64,000 nucleotides of DNA from Lysobacteraceae bacterium (GCA_013823855.1 PNMW01000015.1:44601-108600), one strand, 5' to 3'; positions 52,123 to 62,899 are shown, numbered from the stretch's first letter. Notes: generated by a model from the letters alone, not told the origin. Made by a program: numbers and translations.

Positions 52123-52252
52123 CCGGTGTCTCCTCGTTCTTGTTGTCGTGGCGGCGAGGATGGGTGCCGGCGCTGCCGGCGGCAATGGCAAATCCGCGTC
52201 AGAAAATCGACCTTACCCGCGCGCCGCGGCGTCATGCGGCAGACTTGCCGGC

Positions 52253-53145
<893 letters not shown>

Positions 53146-53149
<4 letters not shown>

Positions 53150-54177
53150 AGGCCATGCTTCGCCGCATCGGCGCCGCCACCTGGGCGCGCAGTCTCGAAT
53201 TCGTCCGCGATCGCAGCTCGCTCGGCTGGAACCTGGTGTTCCCGATCCTGATGGTCGCCGGCCTCGCGCTGGTGTTTTCCGGCCCCGGCCAGCCGCTGTT
53301 CAAGGTCGCGGTGATCGCCCCGCCGGCCGCTGCGCTCGACGCCGGCCTGCATCCCTTCCTCGGCACGCCGCAGGTGCAGTTCTACCGCGAGGACACGGTG
53401 GCCGCGGCGCTGCCGAAGGTGCAGCGTCACCGGATCGATCTGCTGGTCGACGTCACGGCGCAGCCGCCGCATTACTGGGTCAACACCCAGTCGCCGAAGG
53501 GCGCGCTGCTGGAACGCCTGATCGCCGGCAGTGGCGGCGCCGCGATGCGGCGCGAGGCAACCACGGGCCGCGAGATCCGTTACGTCGACTGGGTGGCGCC
53601 CGGCGTGCTCGGCATGAACATGATGTTCGCCTGCCTGTTCGGCATCGGCTACGTGATCGTCCGCTACCGCAAGAACGGCTATCTCAAGCGGCTCAATGCC
53701 ACGCCGCTGCGGGCGGTGGAGTTCCTGGTCGCCCAGCTGCTCAGCCGGCTGACGCTGATCCTGATCGTCAACGCCCTGGTATTCGGCGCCTGCCGGCTGC
53801 TGCTCGGCCTGCGCATGGAAGGCAGCTATCTCGACCTGCTGGTGGTGGTCGCGGTCGGCGCTTTCTCGATGATCGCGATGGGGCTGGTGGTCTCGGCAAG
53901 GCTGGCCAGCGAGGAACTGGCCGGCGGCATCCTCAACGTGATCTCGACGCCGATGATGGTGGTCTGCGGCGTGTTCTTCTCGATGGATGGCGCGCCTCGG
54001 GCGCTGCAGATCGCCGCCGAATGCCTGCCGCTGACCCATCTGCTGAACGCGGCGCGGGCGATCATGCTCGACGGTGCCGGTCTGGCCCAGCTGGCCTATC
54101 CGCTCGGCGTGCTGGCGCTGATGAGTGCCGTCTACCTCGCGCTGGGCGCGGCGCTGTTCAAGTGGCGGCAGGATTGA
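53146..54177 (+). CDS. ABC-2-type exporter permease
   Basis: 343 residues: an N-terminal helix, a periplasmic domain (about 55-160) and five C-terminal helices (LGMNMMFACLFGIGYVIVRY onward), with the ABC-2 signature region MMVVCGVFFSMDGAPRALQI. Membrane partner of the preceding ATPase, overlapping it by 4 nt (ATGA). Confidence 0.9.
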
Positions 54178-54277
54178 TGCAGCGCGGCTTGCGGATCGCG
54201 CGACAGGCAGCCGCCCGGCGCAGGCAGGCGGCCGCGCCAAACCTATAATCGCGCCGACCCGGAACCGAAGGCCCGCC

Positions 54278-55246
54278 ATGTCTGCTGCCGTCCCCGCCAC
54301 CGTCGACTACTCGCACGCCGTCACCTGTGTCGACACCGAACAGGTGCGGCCCGGGCAGGCCTGCTGCTATCTGCTCGGCAGTGGCGGGCAGTACGCGTTC
54401 ATCGACTGCGGCACCTCGCTGTCGGTGCCGGGCCTGAAGGCGGTGCTGGCGGCGCGTGGCATCGGGGTCGAGCAGATCGCCTACGTGATGCCGACCCACG
54501 TCCATCTCGACCACGCCGGCGGCGCCGGCCTGCTGATGCGCGAGTGCCCGAACGCCAAGCTGGTGGTGCATCCGCGCGGCGCGAAGCACCTGATCGATCC
54601 GACGGCGCTGATCGCCGGCGCCACCGGGGTCTACGGCCCGGAAAGGATGGCTGCGATGTACGGCGAGATCGTGCCGATCGACGCCGCCCGGGTGATCGTC
54701 GCCGACGATGGCTACGAGCTCGATTTCAACGGCCGCAGCCTGCTGTTCATCGATGCCCCCGGCCACGCCCGCCACCACTACGCGATCTGGGACGCCCGGA
54801 GCCGTGGCTGGTTTGCCGGCGACACCTTCGGCCTGTCGTACCGGGTGTTCGACGGTCCGAACGGCGCGACGCTGCTGCCGACCACCACGCCGGTGCAGTT
54901 CGAGCCGGAGGCCTGGCTGCAGACGCTCGACCGCTTCCTGGCGCGCGATCCGGCGCACATGTACCTGACCCACTACGGCCGGGTCGGCAATGTGCCGCAG
55001 CTGGCGGCCGATCTCCGGGGCGATCTGGCGATGTACCAGAGCATCGCCCTGCATCTGGCCGACGTGCCGGACCGTCACGCCCGGATCGTCGAGGCGCTGA
55101 CCCTGCACGCGCTGGAGGAACTGGCGGCGATGGCGGCGCCGGTCAGCGACGACACCGCGCGCGACTGGCTGGCCTTCGATCTGGAGCTGAACGCGCAGGG
55201 TCTTGGTGTCTGGCTCGATCGGCAGAAGCCGAAAGCCGCAGCCTGA
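54278..55246 (+). CDS. Metallo-beta-lactamase-fold hydrolase
   Basis: 322 residues. Metal motif H-x-H-x-D-H in MPTHVHLDHAGGAGLL, then DAPGHARHH and GDTFGLSYR supply further ligands. Glyoxalase II/lactonase-like cytoplasmic hydrolase; substrate unknown. ATG 54278 chosen at the start of the conserved region. Convergent with the HAD gene; a GGGC-rich hairpin (about 55258-55277) separates them. Confidence 0.88.
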   Translation: MSAAVPATVDYSHAVTCVDTEQVRPGQACCYLLGSGGQYAFIDCGTSLSVPGLKAVLAARGIGVEQIAYVMPTHVHLDHAGGAGLLMRECPNAKLVVHPRGAKHLIDPTALIAGATGVYGPERMAAMYGEIVPIDAARVIVADDGYELDFNGRSLLFIDAPGHARHHYAIWDARSRGWFAGDTFGLSYRVFDGPNGATLLPTTTPVQFEPEAWLQTLDRFLARDPAHMYLTHYGRVGNVPQLAADLRGDLAMYQSIALHLADVPDRHARIVEALTLHALEELAAMAAPVSDDTARDWLAFDLELNAQGLGVWLDRQKPKAAA

Positions 55247-55275
55247 TCGCGGTGCAGGGCGGGTCGCGACCGGCC

Positions 55276-55956
55276 CTACAGCAGCTGGTCGACCAATGCT
55301 GCAAATGATTCGGCTTCGATTTCCGGCGCATGTTCTTCGTGCGTCCAGGCAAGGCCTTCGGCATTGATCCAGCCGGCGCGCAGCCCGGCGCGGCGGGCGC
55401 CGACAACATCGGCATGGGCGTCATCACCGATGTGCAGCACGGCGTCCGGCGGCAGCGCCAGCGCCGTGCAGGCCGCATGGAAGATCGCCGGATCGGGCTT
55501 CGCGGCGCCGAAATCGCTGGCCGACAGTGCGCCTCGGAAATGCTGATCGAGGCCGATCGCGCGCAGGTCGGCATTGCCATTGGAAATCGCGACGATCGGG
55601 TAGCGCGCCGCGAGACGGGCCAGCGCCTCGCCGGCGCCGTCGTACAAGTTCACCTGCTGCCGTGCGGCCATGAAGATCGCGTAGACGGTTTCCGTGTGGC
55701 CGGGGTCATGGCCGCAATCACCGAGCATCTGCCGGAACATCTCGCGGCGGATGAAGCCGAGATCGTGGGCGTGCTGCGGATGCGCGCTGACGATGCGCTG
55801 ACGCAGCGCCATCCGGCCTTCGCTGCTCCAGGCATCGAGCACCGATGGCGCGTGCTCGGCGAACCAGGCGTTGGCGGCGGCTTCCGCAGCGCGGATGGTC
55901 GGCCAGACCGGCCACAGCGTGTCGTCGAGATCGAGCGTGATGGCCTTGAACGTCAT
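55276..55956 (-). CDS. HAD-family phosphatase (YigB-like)
   Basis: 226 residues: motif I LDLDDTLW, motif II VAISNGNA, motif III KPDPAIFHAAC and motif IV HIGDDAHADV, with the helical cap of subfamily IA. The sequence resembles YigB-type phosphatases implicated in riboflavin biosynthesis; precise substrate not proven. Divergent from the molybdoenzyme gene. Confidence 0.9.
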   Translation of the reverse strand: MTFKAITLDLDDTLWPVWPTIRAAEAAANAWFAEHAPSVLDAWSSEGRMALRQRIVSAHPQHAHDLGFIRREMFRQMLGDCGHDPGHTETVYAIFMAARQQVNLYDGAGEALARLAARYPIVAISNGNADLRAIGLDQHFRGALSASDFGAAKPDPAIFHAACTALALPPDAVLHIGDDAHADVVGARRAGLRAGWINAEGLAWTHEEHAPEIEAESFAALVDQLL

Positions 55957-56058
55957 GACAGCGGGCTTCCGGTAATGGGCCGCGAGTATATCGACGGGCG
56001 TCGGCTGAACTGGCCGGCGATTGCGGTAACGTAGCCCACGCCTCGGGAGGAGCCCGCG

Positions 56059-58191
56059 ATGACCGACCACGACAATGCCGAACGCATCCATCACCGCGCC
56101 TGCAATCTTTGCGAGGCGATCTGCGGCCTGGAAATCCGGGTCGCCGGCGAGCAGATCCTGTCGATCCGCCCGGACGACGCCGACCCGCTGTCGCAGGGCC
56201 ACATCTGCCCGAAGGCGGTCGCGCTGAAGGATCTGTTCGAAGACCCGGACCGCCTGCGCAAGCCGATCCGCCGCAGCGCCGACGGCTGGGTCGAGATCGA
56301 ATGGGACGCCGCCTACGACCTGGTGGCCGACCGGCTCTGCGAAGTGGTCGAACGGCACGGCGCCGATGCCGTCGCCAACTACCTCGGCAACCCGACGGTC
56401 CACAACTACGGCGGCCTGACCCATGGGCCGCGCTTGCTGTCGACGATCAAGACCCGGAACCGCTTTTCGGCGACCTCGGTCGACCAGTTGCCCCACCAGC
56501 TTCTGGCCTACTGGATGTACGGCCACCAGCTGATGGTGCCGATCGCCGACATCGACCGCTGCGACTACCTGCTGGTGCTCGGCGCCAATCCGATGGCCTC
56601 GAACGGCAGCCTGATGACGGTGCCGGCGTTCCCGAAGCGGCTGAAAGCGCTGCAGGCGCGCGGCGGCCGGCTGGTGGTGCTCGATCCGCGCCGCACCGAG
56701 ACGGCGGCGGTCGCCGACGAGCACCTGTTCATCCGGCCCGGCACCGACGCGGCGTTCCTGGCCGGCCTGCTGAAGGTGATCGATGCGGAGAATCTCGGCC
56801 GTCCCGGACGGCTGGCGAGTTTCGAGGACGGCCTGGAAGTGGCGCTCGCCGATATCGGCGCGCTGAGCCTCGATGCGCTCGCCCGCCATTGCGGCATTCC
56901 GGTCGCGACCATCGAGCGCATCGCCCGCGAATTCGCCGCCGCGCCGCGGGCAGCGGCCTATGGCCGCATGGGCGTGTCGACGCAGGCGCGCGGCACGCTG
57001 TGCCAGTGGCTGATCCAGCTGCTGAACATCGCCACCGGCAATCTCGATCGCGAGGGCGGGGCGATGTTCACCCGGCCGGCGGTCGATCTGATCGACAACC
57101 CGACCTCCAAGCCCGGCAGCTTCGGCCGCTGGAAGAGCCGCGTGCGCGGCCTGCCGGAGTTCGGTGGCGAACTGCCGGTCGCCGCCCTCGCCGAGGAAAT
57201 CCTGACCAACGGCGAAGGGCAGGTCCGGGCGCTGATCACGGTGGCCGGCAATCCGGTGCTCTCGACACCGAACGGCGCGCAGCTCGACCGGGCGCTGGCC
57301 TCGCTCGACTTCATGGTATCGATCGACTTCTACCTGAACGAGACGACGCGCCACGCCGACGTGATCCTGCCGCCGACCTGCACCCTGGAGCATGACCACT
57401 ACGACCTGATCTTCCACGCCTTCGCGGTGCGCAACACCGCGCGCTACAGCGCGCCGCTGTTCGAGCGCCCGGTGCAGGCGCGCCACGACTGGGAAATCTT
57501 CGAAGCGCTGGGCGACCGGATCGCCGCCCGGCTCGGTGTCAAGCGCAGCCCGCATCCGCGCCCCGATCAGGTGATCGACATGGGCCTGCAGATCGGCCCG
57601 TACGGCGGCATGCGCAAGCATCCGCTGAAGCTGTCGCTGGCGGCGCTGAAGGCGGCACCGCACGGCGTCGATCTTGGCGCGCTCGAACCCTGTCTGCCGG
57701 AGCGGCTGCAGACCCAGGGCAAGTTCCTGCTCTGCGCGCCGCCGGCGATGATCGCCGAGCTGGCCGATTTCGCGGCGCAGCTGTCGCGCGCGGACGCTGA
57801 CCCGGGGCTGTCGCTGATCGGCCGCCGCCACGTGCGCAGCAACAATTCGTGGATGCACAACTCGCTCAGGCTGGTGAAGGGTCCGGTGCGCAACCGGCTG
57901 CTGATGCATCCGGACGATCTCGCAGCCCGCGGCCTGCGCGATGGCGCGACGGTACGGGTGGCCTCCCGCGTCGGCGCCGTCGAGGTCGAGGTCGAAGCGT
58001 CGGACACGATGATGCCCGGCGTGGTCAGCCTGCCGCATGGCTGGGGCCACGATCGCGCCGGCACCCGGATGGCGGTCGCCGAAGCCCACGCCGGCGTCAG
58101 CCCGAACGATCTGACCGACGATCGGCTGCTCGACCCGGTCTGCGGCAATGCGGCACTGAACGGCGTGCCGGTGACGGTTGCCGCCGCCTGA
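56059..58191 (+). CDS. Molybdopterin (bis-PGD) oxidoreductase with N-terminal 4Fe-4S cluster
   Basis: 710 residues of the DMSO-reductase/formate dehydrogenase superfamily. Cluster ligands C-x2-C-x3-C in RACNLCEAICGL plus Cys in GHICPKAV; cofactor segments YLLVLGANPMASNGS, LVVLDPRRTETA and the C-terminal PGD domain (SNNSWMHNSLRL, VSLPHGWGHDRAGTR). No signal peptide, so cytoplasmic. A single-gene enzyme without obvious electron-transfer subunits; substrate unknown. Not clearly the assimilatory nitrate reductase, which typically is longer and sits near nirB. Confidence 0.88.
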   Translation: MTDHDNAERIHHRACNLCEAICGLEIRVAGEQILSIRPDDADPLSQGHICPKAVALKDLFEDPDRLRKPIRRSADGWVEIEWDAAYDLVADRLCEVVERHGADAVANYLGNPTVHNYGGLTHGPRLLSTIKTRNRFSATSVDQLPHQLLAYWMYGHQLMVPIADIDRCDYLLVLGANPMASNGSLMTVPAFPKRLKALQARGGRLVVLDPRRTETAAVADEHLFIRPGTDAAFLAGLLKVIDAENLGRPGRLASFEDGLEVALADIGALSLDALARHCGIPVATIERIAREFAAAPRAAAYGRMGVSTQARGTLCQWLIQLLNIATGNLDREGGAMFTRPAVDLIDNPTSKPGSFGRWKSRVRGLPEFGGELPVAALAEEILTNGEGQVRALITVAGNPVLSTPNGAQLDRALASLDFMVSIDFYLNETTRHADVILPPTCTLEHDHYDLIFHAFAVRNTARYSAPLFERPVQARHDWEIFEALGDRIAARLGVKRSPHPRPDQVIDMGLQIGPYGGMRKHPLKLSLAALKAAPHGVDLGALEPCLPERLQTQGKFLLCAPPAMIAELADFAAQLSRADADPGLSLIGRRHVRSNNSWMHNSLRLVKGPVRNRLLMHPDDLAARGLRDGATVRVASRVGAVEVEVEASDTMMPGVVSLPHGWGHDRAGTRMAVAEAHAGVSPNDLTDDRLLDPVCGNAALNGVPVTVAAA

Positions 58192-58207
58192 CGATTCCCC
58201 GTTCCGA

Positions 58208-58714
58208 ATGGTCAATCTCGAAGCGAAATTCCGGTTGCCGGACCACGCCGCCGCGCGCGCCGCCGCGATCGCCATCGGCTACCGGCCGGAAGCGGTGCTG
58301 AACCAGCGCGACACGTTCTTTGTCGTTGCCACCGGCAAGCTGAAGCTGCGCGAGGAAGACCGGCGCAGCTACCTGATCGGCTACGGCCGGGTCGAGCGGG
58401 ACGGCCTGCAGCTCAGCGAATACCAGATGGTGCCGGTGCCCGATCCGGCGGCGATGCGCGCACTGCTGGCCGGCACGCTGGGCGTGCTGGCCGAAGTCCG
58501 CAAGCGCCGCACCCTGCTGCTGTGCCGCAACGTGCGGCTGCATCTTGATGAGGTCGAAGGACTCGGTCTGCTCGGCGAGATCGAGGCGGTGGTGCCCGTT
58601 GGCGGCGATCCGGAAGCCGAGCGCGCCTTCGTCGATGCCACCCTGGCGGCGCTCGGGGTGGCCAAGGATCAGCTGATCGAGGGCTCGTACTTCGAGATGG
58701 CGCCGCCGGCATGA
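58208..58714 (+). CDS. CYTH-domain protein (class IV cyclase-like)
   Basis: 168 residues beginning MVNLEAKFRLPDH, a shortened form of the CYTH E-x-E-x-K motif; alternating charged strands follow (GKLKLREEDRRSYLIGYGRV, RKRRTLLLCRNVRLHLDEVE, LGEIEAVV). Triphosphate-tunnel fold; could be a CyaB-type adenylate cyclase or triphosphatase. It overlaps the aminopeptidase gene by 4 nt. Confidence 0.85.
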   Translation: MVNLEAKFRLPDHAAARAAAIAIGYRPEAVLNQRDTFFVVATGKLKLREEDRRSYLIGYGRVERDGLQLSEYQMVPVPDPAAMRALLAGTLGVLAEVRKRRTLLLCRNVRLHLDEVEGLGLLGEIEAVVPVGGDPEAERAFVDATLAALGVAKDQLIEGSYFEMAPPA

Positions 58715-59757
58715 TCCTGCGCGGCTTGCTTGCCGCCGCGCCGCTGCTCGGCTTGTCCGGCTGCGCGACGCTCGACTACTACGCGCACCTGGCGCGCGGC
58801 CAGTATCAGCTGCTGTCGGCGCGCCAGCCGATCACCCGGCTGCTGGCTGCGCCGTCAACCAGCGAGACGCTGCGCGCCCGCCTGCGCCTGGCGCTGGAAG
58901 CGCGCGCCTTCGCCTCCGAGGTGCTGGCGCTGCCGCGCAACGGCAGCTACACCGGCTACGCCGATGTCGGTCGCCCCTGGGTGCTGAAGAACCTGTTCGC
59001 GGCGAAGGAGTTCTCGCTCGATCCGGTCGAGCAGTGCTTCCCGATCGCCGGCTGCGTCGCCTATCGCGGCTACTACGACGCGGCGCGGGCCCGCGACGAG
59101 GCCGAACGGCTGAAGGCGGACGGCTACGAGGTCTTCATCGGCGACGTGCCGGCGTTCTCGACGCTCGGCTGGTTCGATGATCCGCTGCTCAACACCATGC
59201 TGCGCTGGGACGACGACGAACTGGTCGGCACCATCTTTCACGAGCTGGCCCACCAGCGCCTGTACCTGCCGGGCGACACCGCGTTCAACGAATCCTTCGC
59301 CAGCTTCGTCGAGCGCGAAGGCCTGCGCCGCTGGCAGGCGGCGCGCGGCCTGCCGGATGCCGGCAGCCTGCGCAGCGTCCGCGCCGAGCAGTTCGTCGCG
59401 CTGATGCTGAAGTTGCGCGAGCGCCTGCAAGCGATCTACGACGGCGATCAGCCCGACGATGTGAAGCGCAAAGCCAAGGTGGCGGCGATCGCGACGATGC
59501 GCGACGAGTACCGCGCGCTGCGCGACGGCGAATGGCAGGGCTATGCCGGCTACGACGACTTCGTGAATGGCGAGATCAACAATGCCAAGCTGCTGCCGTT
59601 CGGCCTGTACCACGCGCTGATTCCCGGTTTCGCCCGGCTGTTCGAAGCGTCCGGCGGCGATCTGCCGGCGTTCTACAAGGCCGCCGAAACGCTCGGCAAG
59701 GCCGATCCCGAACAACGCCAGCAGGCGCTCGAAACACCGTCCACCACCTCGCCATGA
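58711..59757 (+). CDS. Putative aminopeptidase lipoprotein (zinc, HExxH)
   Basis: 348 residues: lipobox GLSGCATL (Cys about 18) and the zinc motif IFHELAHQRLYLPGDTAFNE (HELAH with a downstream Glu), matching the predicted-aminopeptidase family PF10023. Envelope-attached metallopeptidase by inference. Its stop overlaps the rsmE start (ATGA). Confidence 0.88.
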   Translation: MILRGLLAAAPLLGLSGCATLDYYAHLARGQYQLLSARQPITRLLAAPSTSETLRARLRLALEARAFASEVLALPRNGSYTGYADVGRPWVLKNLFAAKEFSLDPVEQCFPIAGCVAYRGYYDAARARDEAERLKADGYEVFIGDVPAFSTLGWFDDPLLNTMLRWDDDELVGTIFHELAHQRLYLPGDTAFNESFASFVEREGLRRWQAARGLPDAGSLRSVRAEQFVALMLKLRERLQAIYDGDQPDDVKRKAKVAAIATMRDEYRALRDGEWQGYAGYDDFVNGEINNAKLLPFGLYHALIPGFARLFEASGGDLPAFYKAAETLGKADPEQRQQALETPSTTSP

Positions 59758-60479
59758 CCCGCATCCATGTGTCTGCCGCGCTTGTCGTCGGCACCGAAGT
59801 CGACCTGCCCGATGACGCCGCCCGCCACGTCGCCCAGGTGCTGCGGATGCGCGCCGGGGAGGCCCTGACCCTGTTCGACGGCGCCGGCGGCGAATACGCC
59901 GCGGTGATCGTCGAAGCCGGCCGCCGCGAGGTGCGCATACGGATCGATCATCACGATCCGGTCGACCGCGAATCGCGGCTCGACGTCACCCTGGCGCAGT
60001 GCGTGTCGAAGGGCGACCGCATGGACTACACGATCCAGAAGGCGGTCGAACTCGGCGTCAGCCGCATCGTGCCGCTGCTGTCGGAGCGCAGCGTGGTCAA
60101 GCTCGACGCCGAGCGCTGGGACAAGAAGCTCGAACACTGGCGCGGTGTCGCGGTATCGGCCTGCGAGCAAAGCGGCCGCACCCGCGTGCCGGACGTGGCG
60201 GCGGTGCAGAAGCTCGACAGCTGGCTGGCCGCGCCTGCCGATGGCGCGCTGCGGCTGGTGCTGGCACCGACCGAGTCGGTATCGCTGCGGACGCTGGAAT
60301 CGTCGGCGAAGATCGCGCTGCTGATCGGCCCGGAAGGCGGGCTGTCGGACCCCGAAATCGCTGCCGCCCGCCGCGCCGGCTGCATCGGCATCGGCCTCGG
60401 GCCGCGGGTGCTGCGTACCGAAACGGCGGGGGTGGCGACGCTGGCGGCATTGCAGGTCCTGTGGGGGGACCTCGGCTAG
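59754..60479 (+). CDS. rsmE: 16S rRNA (uracil-1498-N3)-methyltransferase
   Basis: 241 residues. SPOUT-fold methyltransferase: RHVAQVLRMRAGEALTLFDG N-terminal PUA-like part, QKAVELGVSRIVPLLSERS, and the knot LLIGPEGGLSDPEI...GLGPRVLRTETA. Methylates U1498 of 16S rRNA with S-adenosylmethionine. Confidence 0.96.
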   Translation: MTRIHVSAALVVGTEVDLPDDAARHVAQVLRMRAGEALTLFDGAGGEYAAVIVEAGRREVRIRIDHHDPVDRESRLDVTLAQCVSKGDRMDYTIQKAVELGVSRIVPLLSERSVVKLDAERWDKKLEHWRGVAVSACEQSGRTRVPDVAAVQKLDSWLAAPADGALRLVLAPTESVSLRTLESSAKIALLIGPEGGLSDPEIAAARRAGCIGIGLGPRVLRTETAGVATLAALQVLWGDLG

Positions 60480-60488
60480 ACTTGCAGG

Positions 60489-60728
60489 ATGAGTCCGACG
60501 CTGTTCCGTCAGAAAGGCTTCCGCTTCTACTTTTTCTCCCGCGAGGAACCGCGCATGCATGTCCATGTGCAGGCGGACGAGGGCGAAGCGAAGTTCTGGC
60601 TGGAACCGCGCATCGAACTGGCCCGCAACCATGGCCTGTCGGCGACGGCGCTCAGGGACGTGCAGCAGATGATCGAGGAGCGCTCCGATGAAATCGGCAA
60701 TGCCTGGCGACGCCATTTCGGCGGCTGA
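60489..60728 (+). CDS. DUF4160 protein
   Basis: 79 residues: LFRQKGFRFYFFSREEPRMH, VHVQADEGEAKFWLEP. Small DUF4160 domain, usually paired with a DUF2442 protein as here, in an arrangement like a toxin-antitoxin or small regulatory pair; function untested. Overlaps the next gene by 41 nt. Confidence 0.85.
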   Translation: MSPTLFRQKGFRFYFFSREEPRMHVHVQADEGEAKFWLEPRIELARNHGLSATALRDVQQMIEERSDEIGNAWRRHFGG

Positions 60729-60951
60729 AGTCACCAACATCTCGCGCCACGGCCTGTGGCTGCTGTTGGGCGACGAGGAACTGTTCCTGCCCTTCGACGA
60801 TTTCCCGTGGTTCCGCGACGCCAGTGTCGCGGCACTCACCGAGGTGGTGTGGCCGTCACCCGATCACCTGTACTGGCCGGCGCTCGACGTGGATCTGTCC
60901 GTCGAGTCGATCCGTCATCCCGAGCGCTTCCCGCTCACTTCCCGAATCTGA
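60688..60951 (+). CDS. DUF2442 protein
   Basis: 87 residues: the DUF2442 segment ISRHGLWLLLGDEELFLPFD, then FPWFRDASVAALTEVVWP and HLYWPALDVDLSVESI. Long overlap with the DUF4160 gene implies coupled translation. It is 7 nt before pyrC and may share its transcript. Confidence 0.83.
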   Translation: MKSAMPGDAISAAEVTNISRHGLWLLLGDEELFLPFDDFPWFRDASVAALTEVVWPSPDHLYWPALDVDLSVESIRHPERFPLTSRI

Positions 60952-60958
60952 AAACACC

Positions 60959-62281
60959 ATGCTCATCACCAACGCCACCCTCATCAATGAAGGCCGCCGT
61001 TTCGAAGCCGATCTGCTGATCGACGGTGAACGGATCGCGAAGATCGCGCCGAAGATCACGGCTCCGGCCGGCGTCGAGGTGTTCGACGCCGGGGGCCGTC
61101 TGCTGCTGCCCGGGCTGATCGACGACCAGGTGCATTTCCGCGAGCCGGGGCTGACCGCCAAGGGCGATCTGGCGACCGAATCGGCGGCGGCGGTGGCCGG
61201 CGGCGTCACCAGCTTCTTCGACATGCCGAACGTCAATCCGCAGACCATCACCCGCGAGGCGCTGGCCGACAAGTACCGCATCGCCGCCGGTCGCACCTTC
61301 GCGAACCACGCGTTCTACATGGGCACCACCAACGACAACCTGTCGGAGCTGGAAGCGCTCAAGAAGGGCGAGGCCTGCGCGATCAAGATCTTCATGGGGG
61401 CGTCGACCGGCAACATGCTGGTCGACAACCCGGACACGCTCGACAAGATCTTCCAGCGCGCACCGGTGATGATCGTCACCCACTGCGAAGACACGCCGAT
61501 GATCAAGGTCGCCGAGGACGCCGCGCGCGCGAAGTACGGCGACGAAGTGCCGTTCTCCGAGCATCCGTACATCCGCTCGGCGGCCGCCTGCTACAAGTCC
61601 ACCGATCTCGCCGTCGGGCTGGCCAGGAAGCACGGCACCCGGCTGCATGTGCTGCACCTGACCTCGGCCAGCGAGCTGCCGTTCTTCGCCAGGGGGGACG
61701 TCAGGACCAAGCAGATCAGCGTCGAGGTCTGCGTCCACCACCTGTATTTCGACGAAAGCTATTACCCGCACCTCGGCTCGAAGCTGAAGTGCAATCCGGC
61801 AGTCAAGACCCTGGCCGATCGCGAAGCGCTGGTGGCGGCGGTGCGCGACGGCATCATCGACATCATCGCCACCGACCATGCGCCGCATACGCGGGAAGAA
61901 AAAGCCAACAGCTACTTCAAGGCGCCGAGCGGCCTGCCGCTGGTGCAGCACAGCCTGCTGGCGCTCATGGAACTGGTCGAGCGCGGCGAGCTGCCGCTGG
62001 AAACGGTGATCGAACGCGCCTGCCATGCGCCGGCCGAGCGCTTCGGCATCGTCGATCGCGGCTACCTGCGCGAAGGCGGCTATGCCGATCTGGTGGTCGT
62101 CGATCCGAACGGCATCACCGACGTGACGCCGGAAAGCGTGCGCTACAAGTGCGGCTGGTCGCCGTTCGACGGTCACCGCTTCAAGGCCCGCATCGACGCC
62201 ACCTGGGTCAACGGCAAGCTGGTCTACCGCGATGGCGCGCTGCGCCCGCAGCCGTTCGGCCAGCGCATCCAGTTCGCATGA
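60959..62281 (+). CDS. pyrC: Dihydroorotase
   Basis: 440 residues of the amidohydrolase superfamily: LLPGLIDDQVHFREPGLT (metal segment, in the QVH form known from this bacterial class), AIKIFMGASTGNML (carbamylated Lys region), VTHCEDTPMI, LHVLHLTSA, IIATDHAPHTREEK. Cyclises carbamoyl-aspartate to dihydroorotate in pyrimidine synthesis. ATG 60959. Overlaps tag by 4 nt (ATGA). Confidence 0.93.
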   Translation: MLITNATLINEGRRFEADLLIDGERIAKIAPKITAPAGVEVFDAGGRLLLPGLIDDQVHFREPGLTAKGDLATESAAAVAGGVTSFFDMPNVNPQTITREALADKYRIAAGRTFANHAFYMGTTNDNLSELEALKKGEACAIKIFMGASTGNMLVDNPDTLDKIFQRAPVMIVTHCEDTPMIKVAEDAARAKYGDEVPFSEHPYIRSAAACYKSTDLAVGLARKHGTRLHVLHLTSASELPFFARGDVRTKQISVEVCVHHLYFDESYYPHLGSKLKCNPAVKTLADREALVAAVRDGIIDIIATDHAPHTREEKANSYFKAPSGLPLVQHSLLALMELVERGELPLETVIERACHAPAERFGIVDRGYLREGGYADLVVVDPNGITDVTPESVRYKCGWSPFDGHRFKARIDATWVNGKLVYRDGALRPQPFGQRIQFA

Positions 62282-62850
62282 CGGCGCAGTTGCCGCCGAC
62301 GCCTTGCGCGTGGGCGATGAAGACGGCGGGCGAGCGCGCCTACCACGATGCCGAATGGGGCAGGCCGGTCCACGACGACCGGCTGCTGTTCGAGATGCTG
62401 ATCCTCGAAGGCGCCCAGGCGGGCCTGAGCTGGTCGACGATCCTCGCCAAGCGCGACAGCTATCGGCGCGCCTTCGACCACTTCGACGCCGTGAAGATCG
62501 CCGCCTACACCGATGCCGACCGCGAACGGCTGATGGCGGACGCCGGCATTGTCCGCAACCGGCTCAAGATCAACGCGACGATCGTCAACGCCCAGGCCTA
62601 TCTGCGGCTCTGCGACGAAGAAGGCAGCCTCGATGCCTGGCTGTGGCGCTACGTCGACGGCCGGCCAGTGATCAATCACTGGACCGAGATGAAGCAGATT
62701 CCGGCGCGCACCGAACTCAGTGATGCGATCAGCAAGGCGCTACTCAGGCGCGGCTTCAAGTTCGTCGGCTCGACGATCATCTACGCGTACCTGCAAGCGG
62801 TCGGCGTGGTCAACGATCACCTGATCGGCTGCCCGTCGCGCGGCGCCTGA
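62278..62850 (+). CDS. tag: DNA-3-methyladenine glycosylase I
   Basis: 190 residues. Tag signature CAWAMKTAGERAYHDAEWGR, with YHDAEWG, followed by LFEMLILEGAQAGLSWSTIL and a C-terminal zinc-ligand region VNDHLIGCPSR. Removes 3-methyladenine from alkylated DNA. Coupled to pyrC by overlap. Confidence 0.95.
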   Translation: MTAQLPPTPCAWAMKTAGERAYHDAEWGRPVHDDRLLFEMLILEGAQAGLSWSTILAKRDSYRRAFDHFDAVKIAAYTDADRERLMADAGIVRNRLKINATIVNAQAYLRLCDEEGSLDAWLWRYVDGRPVINHWTEMKQIPARTELSDAISKALLRRGFKFVGSTIIYAYLQAVGVVNDHLIGCPSRGA

Positions 62851-62861
62851 TCACGGCGATC

Positions 62862-62899
62862 TGAATCGCATCTGAACCGCGCGGTTCAGGCTCGATTCA
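62862..62899. promoter_or_regulatory. Nested 38-bp palindrome upstream of the His-rich protein gene
   Basis: Perfect 18-bp palindrome CTGAACCGC|GCGGTTCAG (62872-62889) framed symmetrically, after 3-nt spacers, by TGAATCG (62862-62868) and CGATTCA (62893-62899). It can be read as four CTGAAxCG half-sites: two direct repeats at 11-bp spacing facing two inverted ones. Candidate operator for a response regulator, or a hairpin terminating tag. Function unknown. Confidence 0.6.

Noticed and set aside
56059..58191. Assignment of the molybdoenzyme as assimilatory nitrate reductase NasA
   Set aside because: It is 48 kb from nirB, shorter than usual NasA, and lacks the C-terminal Fe-S extension and any nitrogen-type leader; left as an unassigned oxidoreductase.
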